Notes under the pieces: generated by a model
Seen by the model: the letters and a program-made list of their open reading frames with translations, nothing else
The model's database searches: none
What the model was told of the DNA's origin: nothing
Position numbers and translations under genes: made by a program
NCBI RefSeq assembly: GCF_000383575.1
Contig: NZ_KB911579.1
Span: forward strand, 4,425,424 to 4,489,423
Length of the DNA: 64,000 nt
Direction of reading: 5' to 3'
Origin: Salinispora oceanensis
Lineage (GTDB): Bacteria; Actinomycetota; Actinomycetes; Mycobacteriales; Micromonosporaceae
In this document: one piece after another, positions 32,132 to 40,980 of the stretch
Layout of the letters: each line of letters starts with the position of its first letter
Position numbering within the stretch: the first letter of the stretch is position 1

Positions 32132-32932
32132 ATGCCTCGAACCGTGCACGCCCTCCTCTCCGTCAGTACCACCGCCAACCAGGCGCAACCCCCACAGGAT
32201 GGGCTGGTTGGGCACGTGATCGGCCTGGTGGAACGGCTGGGCGGGCCCGGCGCCGGCCTCGCCGTGGCGCTGGAGAACCTGTTTCCGCCGATTCCCAGCG
32301 AGGTGATCCTCCCCCTGGCCGGGTTCGTTGCCGGACAGGGGCGGATGAGCGTCATCAGCGCGATCTTCTGGACCACGGTGGGTTCGCTGGTGGGTGCGCT
32401 CGCGCTGTACTACATCGGTGCGGCATTGGGCCGGGACCGGATGCGCGCCATCGCCGCCCGGCTTCCGTTGGTGAAGCTGAGCGACGTCGACAAGACCGAA
32501 GAGTGGTTTCTCCGGCACGGCGTCAAGGCGGTGTTCTTCGGTCGGATGATTCCGATCTTCCGAAGCATGATCTCGATCCCGGCCGGGGTGGAGCGGATGC
32601 CAGTGTGGACCTTCGTCGTCTACACCACCTTGGGCAGCCTGATCTGGAACACGACTTTCGTCATGGCCGGCTACCTGCTCGGTGACAACTGGCACCTGGT
32701 CGAGGCGTACGCCGGTGTGCTCCAGAACATCGTCATCCTGGCCTGCGTGGCGGGGCTCGTCTGGTTCGTCGTCACCCGGCTCCGCCGCTCCCGCACGACC
32801 GGGGGAGTGCGGCCCAACGGACCGGAGGACGAGTTCCCCGCGCCGATGCCGCCCCTCGATGGTGTCCCCGACCCGCAGGGCCGGGGAACTCTCTACCGGA
32901 GTAGCTGGTCCGAGGACACCACCGTGCGCTGA
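32132..32932 (+). CDS. DedA-family membrane protein
   Basis: A 266-residue member of the DedA/VTT superfamily, recently tied to lipid-scrambling and recycling of undecaprenyl phosphate. Signatures are ENLFPPIPSEVILPLAGFVA and FFGRMIPIFRSMISIPAGVERM, the re-entrant motifs, with 4-5 hydrophobic segments. The C-terminal 50 residues are cytosolic and Pro/Arg-rich. It is convergent with glyA, with only 24 bp between stops. The annotated start is ATG 32132, and the first 20 residues are poorly conserved in character. Confidence 0.92.
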   Translation: MPRTVHALLSVSTTANQAQPPQDGLVGHVIGLVERLGGPGAGLAVALENLFPPIPSEVILPLAGFVAGQGRMSVISAIFWTTVGSLVGALALYYIGAALGRDRMRAIAARLPLVKLSDVDKTEEWFLRHGVKAVFFGRMIPIFRSMISIPAGVERMPVWTFVVYTTLGSLIWNTTFVMAGYLLGDNWHLVEAYAGVLQNIVILACVAGLVWFVVTRLRRSRTTGGVRPNGPEDEFPAPMPPLDGVPDPQGRGTLYRSSWSEDTTVR

Positions 32933-32956
32933 CGTGGCGACCGAGGTGCCGGCGGG

Positions 32957-34393
32957 CTAGCCGAGGTCGATGGCGGGGTAGAGGGGGAAGCCGGTGAGCA
33001 GGTCGCTGGCCTGCTTGCCGACCCGGTCGGCGACGCCCGGGTCCAGCACGTACTTCGCCTTCGAGGCGGTGCCGTCGGCGTTCGTCCCGGGCGAGGTCCG
33101 GCTCAGGACGGTGTGGATCAGCTCGGCGGTGGCGTCCAACTCCGCGGTGCCGAAGCCCCGGGTGGTCAACGCCGGCGTACCGATCCGGATCCCGGAGGTG
33201 TACCAGGCGCCGTTCGGGTCCTGCGGGATCGCGTTGCGGTTGGTGACGATGCCCGAGTCAAGGAGCGCCTGCTCGGCCTGCCGGCCGGTGAGCCCGTACC
33301 CGGTCACGTCGATCAGCGCCAGGTGGTTGTCGGTCCCCCCGGTGACCAGCTTCGCGCCCCGACGCTGCAATCCGTCAGCCAGGGCCTGCGCGTTGGCGAC
33401 GATGCGCTCGGCGTAGTCGACGAAGTCGGGGCGCCGGGCCTCGGCGAGCGCGACCGCCTTGGCGGCCATCACCTGCGGCAGTGGGCCGCCGAGCACCATC
33501 GGGCAGCCCCGGTCGACCTGCTCGGCGAGCTCGGGACCACAGAGCACCAGACCGCCGCGGGGCCCGCGCAGCGACTTGTGCGTGGTGGAGGTCACAATGT
33601 GCGCATGCGGAATCGGGTCGAAGTCTCCGGTGAAGACCTTGCCGGCGACCAACCCGGCGAAGTGAGCCATGTCCACCATGAAGGTGGCTCCGACCGAGTC
33701 GGCGATCTCGCGCAGGATTCGGAAGTTGACCTTCCGGGGGTACGCCGAGTAGCCGCCGACGAGGATCAGCGGCTTGAACTCGCGGGCCGCCTCGGCGACC
33801 CGGTCGTAGTCGATCAGCCCGGTCTCCGGGTCGGTGCCGTAGCTGCGCTGATCGAACATCTTGCCGGAGATGTTCGGCCGGAAGCCGTGCGTGAGGTGAC
33901 CCCCCGCGTCCAGCGACATGCCCAGCATCCGCTGGTTGCCCAACTCACGGCGCAGCGCGAACCAGTCGGCCTCGGTGAGGTTGTTGACGTGCCGGACCTG
34001 GGCCCGCTTGAGCGCCGGCGACTCGATCCGGTCGGCGAGGACCGCCCAGAAGGCGACCAGGTTGGCGTCGATCCCCGAGTGCGGCTGCACGTAGGCGTAC
34101 GGCGCACCGAACAACTCCCGGGCGTGCTCGGCGGCGAGCGCCTCAACCGTGTCGACGTTCTGGCAGCCGGCGTAGAAGCGACGGCCGACCGTACCCTCGG
34201 CGTACTTGTCGCTGAACCAGTTGCCCATCGCCAGCAGCGTCGCGGGGGAGGCGTAGTTCTCGCTGGCGATCAGCTTGAGCGACTCACGCTGGTCGGCCAG
34301 CTCGGCGCGGATGGCGTTGGCGACCCGTGGCTCGACGGCACCGATCACCTCGAGTGCGCTGCGATAGGCGGTGGACTCGGCGTTAGCCGACAT
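32957..34393 (-). CDS. glyA: Serine hydroxymethyltransferase
   Basis: A 478-residue PLP enzyme that converts serine plus tetrahydrofolate to glycine and methylene-THF in the cytosol. The PLP lysine is in VTSTTHKSLRGPRGGLVLC, and other signatures are ASENYASPATL, GRRFYAGCQNVDTVE, and MVDMAHFAGLVAG. The length is about 50 residues above E. coli GlyA, as in a second actinobacterial class. The start is ATG 34393 with AGGAGG 5 nt upstream. A ZTP-type riboswitch precedes it, tying expression to folate/one-carbon status, which fits its substrate. Confidence 0.96.
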   Translation of the reverse strand: MSANAESTAYRSALEVIGAVEPRVANAIRAELADQRESLKLIASENYASPATLLAMGNWFSDKYAEGTVGRRFYAGCQNVDTVEALAAEHARELFGAPYAYVQPHSGIDANLVAFWAVLADRIESPALKRAQVRHVNNLTEADWFALRRELGNQRMLGMSLDAGGHLTHGFRPNISGKMFDQRSYGTDPETGLIDYDRVAEAAREFKPLILVGGYSAYPRKVNFRILREIADSVGATFMVDMAHFAGLVAGKVFTGDFDPIPHAHIVTSTTHKSLRGPRGGLVLCGPELAEQVDRGCPMVLGGPLPQVMAAKAVALAEARRPDFVDYAERIVANAQALADGLQRRGAKLVTGGTDNHLALIDVTGYGLTGRQAEQALLDSGIVTNRNAIPQDPNGAWYTSGIRIGTPALTTRGFGTAELDATAELIHTVLSRTSPGTNADGTASKAKYVLDPGVADRVGKQASDLLTGFPLYPAIDLG

Positions 34394-34427
34394 GTGACCT
34401 CCTGGTGAACGTTCCCGGTGGACGTGC

Positions 34428-34516
34428 GGAGGCCCAGGCGCTCGGCGTGCGTCCTCGTGATGGGCCGTTCCCCGATGGTGCTCCATCCCAATCGCGCCAG
34501 TCCCGACCCGAGGGGA
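34428..34516 (-). promoter_or_regulatory. ZTP (pfl) riboswitch upstream of glyA
   Basis: On the minus strand the leader carries CCTCGGGTCGGGACTGGCG (34513-34495), then GGAGCACCATCGGGGAACG, then GCCGAGCGCCTGGGCC near 34446-34431. The GGGNCGnGACUGGCG, ACCnnCGGGGA and CCGCCUGGGC blocks are the known pfl/ZTP consensus. GGCCTCC at the end (34434-34428) can pair with GGAGGTC at the ribosome site (34402-34396), with one G-U, suggesting translational control through RBS capture. Confidence 0.85.
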
Positions 34517-34626
34517 TCCTACCGGTTCGCTTCGGCAAGGCCGGCACCCATTCGTACGCCCTGCTCCGCCGGCCGGGAGCCGAATCAAAGATCGACGGCG
34601 GTGGCGAGCGTGGCTAGGATCGGAAC

Positions 34627-35508
34627 ATGACGGGGCCGGGCGATCGGGTGGACGGTCGGGGGAGTCTGCTCGCAATCAGCGATCTGCACGTGCGGCACGC
34701 GGAGAACCGGACGGTCGTCGAGCGGCTCCGCCCGGAGTCGCCGGCGGACTGGCTGCTGGTCGCCGGCGACGTGGGAGATACGGTCGCGCAGGTCGAGTGG
34801 GCGCTGCGGCTGCTGGCTGCCCGGTTCGCGAAGGTGCTCTGGTCGCCCGGCAACCACGAGCTGTGGAGCCTGCCGGCCGACCCGGTGCCGCTGCGCGGCG
34901 CCGCCCGCTACGCCCACCTGGTCGAACTCTGCCGAGAGCTCGGCGTCGTCACGCCGGAGGACCCGTATCCGGTGTGGGAGGGGCCCGGCGGCCCGGTCAC
35001 CGTGGCGCCGCTGTTCCTGCTCTACGACTACAGCTGGCGCCCCGAGGGCCTCGACACGTCGCAGGCCGCGCTCGCCGAGGCGTACCGGACCGGGATCGTC
35101 TGCACCGACGAGTATCTGCTGCACCCCGATCCGTACGAGAGCCGGTCGGCTTGGTGCGCGGCCCGGGTGGCCGGGACGGCCCGGCGGCTGGCGGAGCGGG
35201 ACCCGGCGCTTCCGACGGTCCTGATGAACCATTGGCCACTGCGTCGCGAGCCCACCCGCATTCTCCGCTATCCGATCTTCGCGCAGTGGTGCGGCACCGA
35301 GGCGACGGCCGACTGGCATCGGCGCTTCGACGCCGTCGCGGTGGTCTATGGCCACCTCCACGTCCCGCGCACCACCTGGTACGACGGGGTGCGCTTCGAG
35401 GAGGTGTCGGTGGGCTATCCCCGGGAGTGGCGGCGACGGAGTGGGCCGCTGGGGCAGCCGCGCCGGATCCTGCCGGCACCGGCAGGGTTGCCACCGACCG
35501 CCTGGTAG
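34627..35508 (+). CDS. Metallophosphoesterase (calcineurin-like)
   Basis: A 293-residue cytosolic phosphoesterase. Metal-binding motifs in order: AISDLHVRHAENR (DxH), VAGDVGD, SPGNHELW (GNH[ED]), MNHWPL, and VYGHLHVP (GHxH). These are the standard di-metal sites of the calcineurin-like superfamily. Comparable proteins act on nucleotides, phosphoproteins or lipids; no feature here selects one. It is divergent from the glyA leader. The start is ATG 34627; the distance to the upstream ZTP region is 110 bp. Confidence 0.9.
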   Translation: MTGPGDRVDGRGSLLAISDLHVRHAENRTVVERLRPESPADWLLVAGDVGDTVAQVEWALRLLAARFAKVLWSPGNHELWSLPADPVPLRGAARYAHLVELCRELGVVTPEDPYPVWEGPGGPVTVAPLFLLYDYSWRPEGLDTSQAALAEAYRTGIVCTDEYLLHPDPYESRSAWCAARVAGTARRLAERDPALPTVLMNHWPLRREPTRILRYPIFAQWCGTEATADWHRRFDAVAVVYGHLHVPRTTWYDGVRFEEVSVGYPREWRRRSGPLGQPRRILPAPAGLPPTAW

Positions 35509-35596
35509 CCCGTTCCTTCGCCGGGCAACCGGATCCGTGCGGCCGGCGATGCGCGTCCGACCTGGTGCGCCCCCGGATCACGGCTACGGTGTGGGC

Positions 35597-36625
35597 GTGG
35601 CGACGCCGGCCGAGCAACTCCGGGTGGGACGGCGGCTGGTCCGCGTCTCCAACCCGGACAAGCCCTACTTTTCCGAGTTGGGGCTGACCAAACTCGATGT
35701 AATCCGCTACTTCCTGGCCGTCGGCGATGGCATTCTGCGCGCCCTGCGGGACCGGCCGACGATGCTCGAGCGGTGGCCGCGTGGCGTCTTCGCCGGTGCC
35801 AAGATCGCGACACGGGCGGACAACCGCGGTGACGCGTTCTATCAAAAGCGGCTGCCGGCGGGCGCTCCCGACTGGGTTCGCACCGCGCACCTGACCTTCC
35901 CGAGCGGTCGGAGCGCGGACGAGCTCGCGCCGAGTGAGCTGGCCGTGGTGGCCTGGGCGGTCAACCTCGGCACGCTCCGGTTTCACCCGTGGCCGGTGTC
36001 CCGGCACGATGTCGAGCGACCAGACCAGCTACGCATCGACCTGGACCCGCTACCCGGGGTCGGATTTGACCAGGTGGTCCCGGTGGCGCATGAGGTCCGT
36101 GCGTTCCTCGACGAGCTTGGGCTGGTTGGCTACCCGAAGACCACTGGGGGACGAGGGTTGCACGTCTACCTCACCATCGAGCCGCGGTGGAGTTTCGGAG
36201 ACTGCCGCCGGGCGGTGCTGGCGCTGGGCCGGGAGATCCAGCGTCGCCGGCCCGACCTGGTCACCACCACCTGGTGGCGGGAGCAGCGGGATCGGCCGGT
36301 CTTCGTCGACTACAACCAGATGGCCCGGGACCACACGATGACCTCGGCGTACTCGATCCGGCCCACCCCGGCGGCGCTGGTCTCCGCACCGGTGGCCTGG
36401 ACCGAACTGGATGATGCCCGGCCGGAGGACTTCGACATCACCACGATGCCGGCCCGCTTCACCGAGCACGGCGATCCGCACGCGGGTCTGGACGAGCGGG
36501 CCTATTCGCTGGAGCCGTTGCTGGAGTTGGCCGACCGGGAGAAGCTGACGGCGCCGCCGGAGCGTTCAGGGTCCCGGGCGCCCGGGACCGGGAAGCGGAG
36601 GGGGCGCGGCCGAGCCCCAGGGTGA
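35597..36625 (+). CDS. LigD-type polymerase/primase domain protein, stand-alone
   Basis: A 342-residue archaeo-eukaryotic primase-like polymerase (PolDom) of the LigD family. Catalytic acidic residues are in LRIDLDPLPG, and the triphosphate-binding HxY/H block is GRGLHVYLTIEP; NPDKPYFSELGLTKLDVIRY is the usual N-terminus and RPVFVDYNQMARDHTMTSAY is diagnostic. The ligase and phosphoesterase domains of full LigD are absent, and no ku gene is in the window. It probably adds ribonucleotides in repair. The start is GTG 35597. Its last 60 bp overlap the Lrp-type gene on the other strand. Confidence 0.9.
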   Translation: MATPAEQLRVGRRLVRVSNPDKPYFSELGLTKLDVIRYFLAVGDGILRALRDRPTMLERWPRGVFAGAKIATRADNRGDAFYQKRLPAGAPDWVRTAHLTFPSGRSADELAPSELAVVAWAVNLGTLRFHPWPVSRHDVERPDQLRIDLDPLPGVGFDQVVPVAHEVRAFLDELGLVGYPKTTGGRGLHVYLTIEPRWSFGDCRRAVLALGREIQRRRPDLVTTTWWREQRDRPVFVDYNQMARDHTMTSAYSIRPTPAALVSAPVAWTELDDARPEDFDITTMPARFTEHGDPHAGLDERAYSLEPLLELADREKLTAPPERSGSRAPGTGKRRGRGRAPG

Positions 36626-37117
36626 CAGCTCGCCGTCGAACTCGTGGAAGACCAGCCAGGTGCGGGTGGAGAGCACTCCGGGGATGCTCTGCACCCGGGT
36701 CAGCACCACGTCTCGCAACGTGGCGTTGTCCGGGGCCCGGACCAGGGCGAGTACGTCGTGGTCCCCGCCGACCAGTGCGGCGTGCTCCAGGTAGTGCACC
36801 TGGGCCAGTCCCGCCGAGACCTCACGCCAGGTGTTCTGCTCGATGGTGATGGCGATGTACGCCGAGGTGCCCAACCCGGCGGCCTCCGGTGCCACCCGGG
36901 CCTGAAAGCCGGTGACCACCCCGTCGCGCAGCAACCGCTCCACCCGGGCGTACGCGTTGGTTCGGGAGATGTGCAGGCGGGCGGCGAGTGTCCGCACCGA
37001 CGTGCGTCCGTCCCGGACCAGCTCGGCCAGGATGCGGCGGTCCACGTGGTCTAGCGGCCGGGCCGATCGTCCCGGTCTGGTCGTCGAGGCCCCATCCGGG
37101 CCGGACTCTTGGCTCAT
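36566..37117 (-). CDS. Lrp/AsnC-family regulator, likely of the 2-oxo-acid dehydrogenase operon
   Basis: A 183-residue regulator with an N-terminal extension of about 20 residues, then the winged helix (LDHVDRRILAELVRDGRTSV, HISRTNAYARVERL) and a RAM/AsnC ligand domain (ALVGGDHDVLALVRAPD, GVLSTRTWLVFHEF). It is divergent from the E1-alpha gene, 105 bp apart, as bkdR is in Streptomyces and other actinobacteria, where it responds to branched-chain amino acids. The start is ATG 37117 with GGAGG 7-8 nt upstream. Its Pro-rich 3' end overlaps the polymerase gene in antisense. Confidence 0.88.
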   Translation of the reverse strand: MSQESGPDGASTTRPGRSARPLDHVDRRILAELVRDGRTSVRTLAARLHISRTNAYARVERLLRDGVVTGFQARVAPEAAGLGTSAYIAITIEQNTWREVSAGLAQVHYLEHAALVGGDHDVLALVRAPDNATLRDVVLTRVQSIPGVLSTRTWLVFHEFDGELSPWGSAAPPPLPGPGRPGP

Positions 37118-37222
37118 CGTGGCACCTCCCGCAGACCAACCATCCTGCGTTTGCGGGGGATCTTGAGTCAATCATCCGACCGCAGGAGCATGGGCGCACC
37201 AGATGTCCAGGAGGTATCCGCC

Positions 37223-38371
37223 GTGACGACCACACCCCGGGCGGTCCGCAGAAAGACCCGGCCGGCCGCGCCGCCGGACCCGGCTCGCCCACTGTTGCCC
37301 GCCAGTGCGCAGATTCGCCTGCTAGACCCCGCCGGTACCCTGCTACCGGCGCACCCCGACTACCCGGCGCCCCCGGTTGAGGTGCTGGTCGAGCTGTACC
37401 GCCGGATGGTGCTCGGCCGCCGTTTCGACCTGCAGGCCACCGCCCTGACCAAACAGGGTCGACTCGCCGTCTACCCGTCGGCTCGGGGCCAGGAGGCGTG
37501 TCAGGTCGGCGCGATGCTCGCGCTGCGGGACGACGACTGGGTCTTCCCGACCTATCGCGAGTCGATGGCGTTGACCGCCCGGGGGATCGACCCGGTTGAG
37601 GTGCTGACCCTGCTCCGTGGGGACTGGCACTGTGGTTACGATCCGGCCGTCCGGCGTACCGCCCCGCAGTGCACCCCGTTGGCCACCCAGTGTGTGCACG
37701 CCGCCGGTCTCGCCTACGGCGAGGCGCACCAGGGCCGGGACACGGTGGCACTGGCCTTTCTCGGCGACGGTGCCACCAGCGAGGGTGACTTCCATGAGGG
37801 GATCAACTTCGCCGCCGTCTTCAAGGCGCCGGTCGTCTATTTCATCCAGAACAACGAGTACGCGATCAGCGTGCCGCTGTCCCGGCAGACCGCCGCACCC
37901 AGTCTCGCGTACAAGGGCGTCGGGTACGGCGTGCCCAGCGAGCGGGTCGACGGCAACGACCCGGTCGCCGTCCTCGCGGTGCTCACCCGGGCGGTGGCGC
38001 ACGCCCGTGCCGGGCACGGCCCCTTCCTGGTGGAGGCGCACACCTACCGGATGGAGCCGCACACCAACGCCGACGACGCCGCCCGCTACCGGGACGCCGA
38101 TGAGGTAGCGAGCTGGCAGGACCGGGACCCGGTCGTTCGGCTGGAGACCTACCTGCGGGACCGGGGGGCGTTGGACGACACCACCGTGGCGCGGGTGGCC
38201 GCGCAGGCCGAGGAGCACGCGGCCGACCTGCGGGAGCGGATGCACGACAAGCCGACTGTCGACCCGATGACGCTCTTCGACCACGTCTACGCCGAACCAA
38301 CGCCGCAACTGGTCGAACAGCGGGCGCAGGTTCGTGCCGAGTTGGCCGCTGACCAGGAGGGAGCTGGGTGA
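37223..38371 (+). CDS. bkdA: 2-oxo-acid dehydrogenase E1 component alpha subunit
   Basis: A 382-residue ThDP-dependent E1-alpha. The cofactor motif is GDGATSEGDFHEGINFAA and ends QNNEYA; the active-site phosphorylation-loop region holds YRMEPHTNADDAARYRD. It decarboxylates a branched-chain 2-oxo acid (or pyruvate) and passes the acyl group to E2. The start is GTG 37223 with AGGAGG (37209-37214) 8 nt upstream; longer frames lack one. It opens a three-gene operon with one-base overlaps. The Bkd assignment rests on the divergent Lrp gene; pdhA remains possible. Confidence 0.9.
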   Translation: MTTTPRAVRRKTRPAAPPDPARPLLPASAQIRLLDPAGTLLPAHPDYPAPPVEVLVELYRRMVLGRRFDLQATALTKQGRLAVYPSARGQEACQVGAMLALRDDDWVFPTYRESMALTARGIDPVEVLTLLRGDWHCGYDPAVRRTAPQCTPLATQCVHAAGLAYGEAHQGRDTVALAFLGDGATSEGDFHEGINFAAVFKAPVVYFIQNNEYAISVPLSRQTAAPSLAYKGVGYGVPSERVDGNDPVAVLAVLTRAVAHARAGHGPFLVEAHTYRMEPHTNADDAARYRDADEVASWQDRDPVVRLETYLRDRGALDDTTVARVAAQAEEHAADLRERMHDKPTVDPMTLFDHVYAEPTPQLVEQRAQVRAELAADQEGAG

Positions 38372-39375
38372 TGGCAAGCATGACCATGGCGAAGGCGCTC
38401 AACACCGCGCTCGCCGACGCGATGCTCGACGACGACCGGGTGGTCGTCTTCGGCGAGGATGTCGGTCAACTTGGCGGGGTCTTCCGGATCACCGACGGGC
38501 TGGCGGCCCGCTTCGGCGACACGCGCTGCTTCGACACTCCGCTCGCCGAGGCCGGCATCGTCGGCTTCGCGGTTGGCCTCGCCATGTCCGGGCTACGGCC
38601 GGTGGTGGAGATCCAGTTCGACGCGTTCGGGTACCCGGCCTTCGAGCAGATCGCCTCGCACGTGGCGAAGCTGCGCAACCGCACCCGGGGCGCGCTGACC
38701 GCGCCCATCGTCATCCGGATCCCGTACGCCGGTGGCATCGGCGGGGTGGAGCACCACTGCGACTCCTCCGAGGCGTACTACGCGCACACGCCCGGTCTGA
38801 AGGTCGTCACCCCGGCCACCGTGGCAGATGCCTACTCGCTGCTGCGTTCGGCGATCGACGATCCGGATCCGGTCGTCTTCCTGGAGCCGAAGAAGCTCTA
38901 CTTCGCCAGCGCCGAGACGCAGTTGCCAGCTCGGACCGAGCCGTTCGGCCGCGCCGTCGTACGTCGTCCGGGCACTGATGGCACCCTGGTCGCGTACGGG
39001 CCGGCGGTGCCGGTGGCCCTGGCGGCCGCCGAGGCGGCCCAGGCGGAGGGCTGGAACCTTGAAGTCGTTGACGTACGGACGATTGTGCCGTTCGACGACG
39101 ACACGGTCGCGGCGTCGGTACGCAAGACCGGCCGGTGCGTGGTGGTCCACGAGGCCCAGGGCTTCGCCGGGGTCGGCGCGGAGATCGCCGCGCGGATGCA
39201 GGAGCGTTGCTTCCACTCCCTGCACGCTCCGGTACTGCGGGTTGCCGGGTTGGACATCCCGTACCCGGCGCCGATGCTGGAGCACACCCACCTGCCGTCG
39301 GTGGATCGCGTGCTCGACGCGGTGGCCCGCCTCCAGTGGGACGACCAGCCCGACGAGCGGTGGGTGGCGGCCTGA
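38371..39375 (+). CDS. bkdB: 2-oxo-acid dehydrogenase E1 component beta subunit
   Basis: A 334-residue transketolase-like E1-beta. Signatures: DVGQLGGVFRITDGLAARFG, RFFDTPL-type sequence (RCFDTPLAEAGIVGFAVGL), and IPYAGGIGGVEHHCDSSEAY. It forms the alpha2-beta2 E1 tetramer with the preceding protein and closes the ThDP site. ATG 38371 overlaps the TGA of the alpha gene (TGATG); GTG 38368 in the same frame is nearer to the GGAGG and is a possible alternative. It ends TGATG into the E2 gene. Confidence 0.92.
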   Translation: MASMTMAKALNTALADAMLDDDRVVVFGEDVGQLGGVFRITDGLAARFGDTRCFDTPLAEAGIVGFAVGLAMSGLRPVVEIQFDAFGYPAFEQIASHVAKLRNRTRGALTAPIVIRIPYAGGIGGVEHHCDSSEAYYAHTPGLKVVTPATVADAYSLLRSAIDDPDPVVFLEPKKLYFASAETQLPARTEPFGRAVVRRPGTDGTLVAYGPAVPVALAAAEAAQAEGWNLEVVDVRTIVPFDDDTVAASVRKTGRCVVVHEAQGFAGVGAEIAARMQERCFHSLHAPVLRVAGLDIPYPAPMLEHTHLPSVDRVLDAVARLQWDDQPDERWVAA

Positions 39376-40736
39376 TGAGTGAGCGGGTCTTCCTTCTGCC
39401 GGATCTCGGGGAAGGGCTCAGTGAGGCGGAGATCGTCGAGTGGCGGGTCGCCGTGGGCGACACGGTGACGGTGGACCAGGCCGTCGTGGAGGTGGAGACC
39501 GCCAAGGCGGTCGTAGACGTGCCCTGTCCGTATGCCGGGCGGGTGGTGGCCCTGCACGGCATGGCGGGTGAGGTGCGGCCGGTCGGCCAGCCCTTGATCA
39601 CCATCGCGTCGCTGGACGCGGTCGAGACGGATGCTGCTCCGGTTAGCTCTGGCGGGCCCGTGGTCAACCGGGAGCAGGAGCGGGCTGGCTCCGGGAACGT
39701 CTTGATTGGGTATGGCACCGGCCACGGCGGAGCGGCGCGTCGACGGCGGCCCCGGGTTGCCCGATCCGTACCGACCGACGCCGCCTCGGGTGGCGCTGCC
39801 CGGACCGAAGCCACCTCGGGTGGCGGGACTCGGACCAACCCCGTCCCGAGTGGCGGCCGGGGAGCGCCCGGCGTGAGCGTTCGGGTCATCTCGCCGATCG
39901 TGCGGCGGCTGGCGAAGCAGCACGGCGTTGACCTAGCCGCCCTGCGTGGTACCGGCCGCGGCGGCGTGATTCGGCGGGCTGATGTGGAGGCGGCCACCCC
40001 CGCTCCGGTCGCGGTGCCCGCGGTGGACGCCGTGCCCGCCGACGGCGAGGTGATCCTGCCGTTGACCGGAATCCGCAAGGTCATCGCCGACAAGCTCTCC
40101 CGCAGCCGGCAGGAGATTCCCGAGGTGACGATCTGGGTGGACGCCGACGCGACTGCCCTGCTGGAGACCCGGGCGGCGATCAACGCCGCCACCCCGGCCG
40201 AACCGGTGAGCATCCTGGCGCTGCTCGCCCGGATCTGCCTCTCTGGGCTGCGCAGGTTCCCCCAGCTCAATGCCCGGGTAGACAGTGGGGCGCAGCGGAT
40301 CGTCCAGTCCGCCGGGGTGCACCTGGGCATCGCCGCCCAGACCGACCGAGGGCTCGTGGTTCCGGTGCTGCGTGACGCGCAGCGGCTCACCACCGCCGGA
40401 CTGGCCGCCGCGTTGGCCGAGACCACGGCGGCGGCGCGGGCTGGCACGCTGCCACCGACCCGGCTCACCGGCGGCACGTTCACGCTGAACAACTATGGCG
40501 TGTTCGGGGTGGACGGATCGACTCCGATCATCAACCATCCGGAGGCGGCGCTGCTCGGCGTCGGGCGGATTGTGGACAAGCCGTGGGTGGTGGACGGGCA
40601 GCTTGCGGTACGCAAGGTGACGCAGCTCAGCCTTACTTTCGATCATCGGGTCTGCGACGGCGGGGTGGCCGGTGGCTTCCTGCGGCATGTCGCGGACTGT
40701 GTCGAGCGGCCAGCGGTGCTGATCGCGAACCTCTGA
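39375..40736 (+). CDS. bkdC: 2-oxo-acid dehydrogenase E2, dihydrolipoyl acyltransferase
   Basis: A 453-residue E2. A single lipoyl domain (residues 1-78) has the lipoylation lysine K44 in VEVETAKAVVDVP. A linker rich in Gly/Thr/Arg follows, with two imperfect repeats (SGGAARTEAT, SGGGTRTNPV). The E3-binding domain is at about 175-210 (SPIVRRLAKQHGVDLAALRG). The catalytic domain from 230 ends with DHRVCDGGVAGGF, where the active-site histidine is retained but Cys replaces the more usual Val. It has no E3 gene next to it, so E3 would be shared. The ATG overlaps the stop of E1-beta. Confidence 0.93.
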   Translation: MSERVFLLPDLGEGLSEAEIVEWRVAVGDTVTVDQAVVEVETAKAVVDVPCPYAGRVVALHGMAGEVRPVGQPLITIASLDAVETDAAPVSSGGPVVNREQERAGSGNVLIGYGTGHGGAARRRRPRVARSVPTDAASGGAARTEATSGGGTRTNPVPSGGRGAPGVSVRVISPIVRRLAKQHGVDLAALRGTGRGGVIRRADVEAATPAPVAVPAVDAVPADGEVILPLTGIRKVIADKLSRSRQEIPEVTIWVDADATALLETRAAINAATPAEPVSILALLARICLSGLRRFPQLNARVDSGAQRIVQSAGVHLGIAAQTDRGLVVPVLRDAQRLTTAGLAAALAETTAAARAGTLPPTRLTGGTFTLNNYGVFGVDGSTPIINHPEAALLGVGRIVDKPWVVDGQLAVRKVTQLSLTFDHRVCDGGVAGGFLRHVADCVERPAVLIANL

Positions 40737-40770
40737 CCGGAACGCGGGGCCGGTAGGCCCCGCGTTCCGG
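40737..40770 (+). terminator. Hairpin terminator of the 2-oxo-acid dehydrogenase operon
   Basis: 15-bp perfect stem (40737-40751 with 40756-40770), GGTA loop, immediately after the E2 stop codon. Confidence 0.85.
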
Positions 40771-40980
40771 GCTCCGCCGCATGTTTGGGTGTATTTCGGA
40801 CGAACGGTCGTGGACCGCTCGGATATCAGCCGTAAAACATGATCGGGCAGTTTCGGAATATAAGACCCAAAGCCAGGAAATGTGGGAGATAGTTAGGTCG
40901 TCGAATTTGTCAAAAATGCATTCCCTGGGTGGCGCAGCGGAGAGAATGTGGCGGAGGAGGCGACCAACGGGGGTGCGCAC

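Noticed and set aside
33113..34408. Plus-strand frame of 431 codons opposite glyA
   Set aside because: The minus strand is clearly serine hydroxymethyltransferase; this frame is its shadow.
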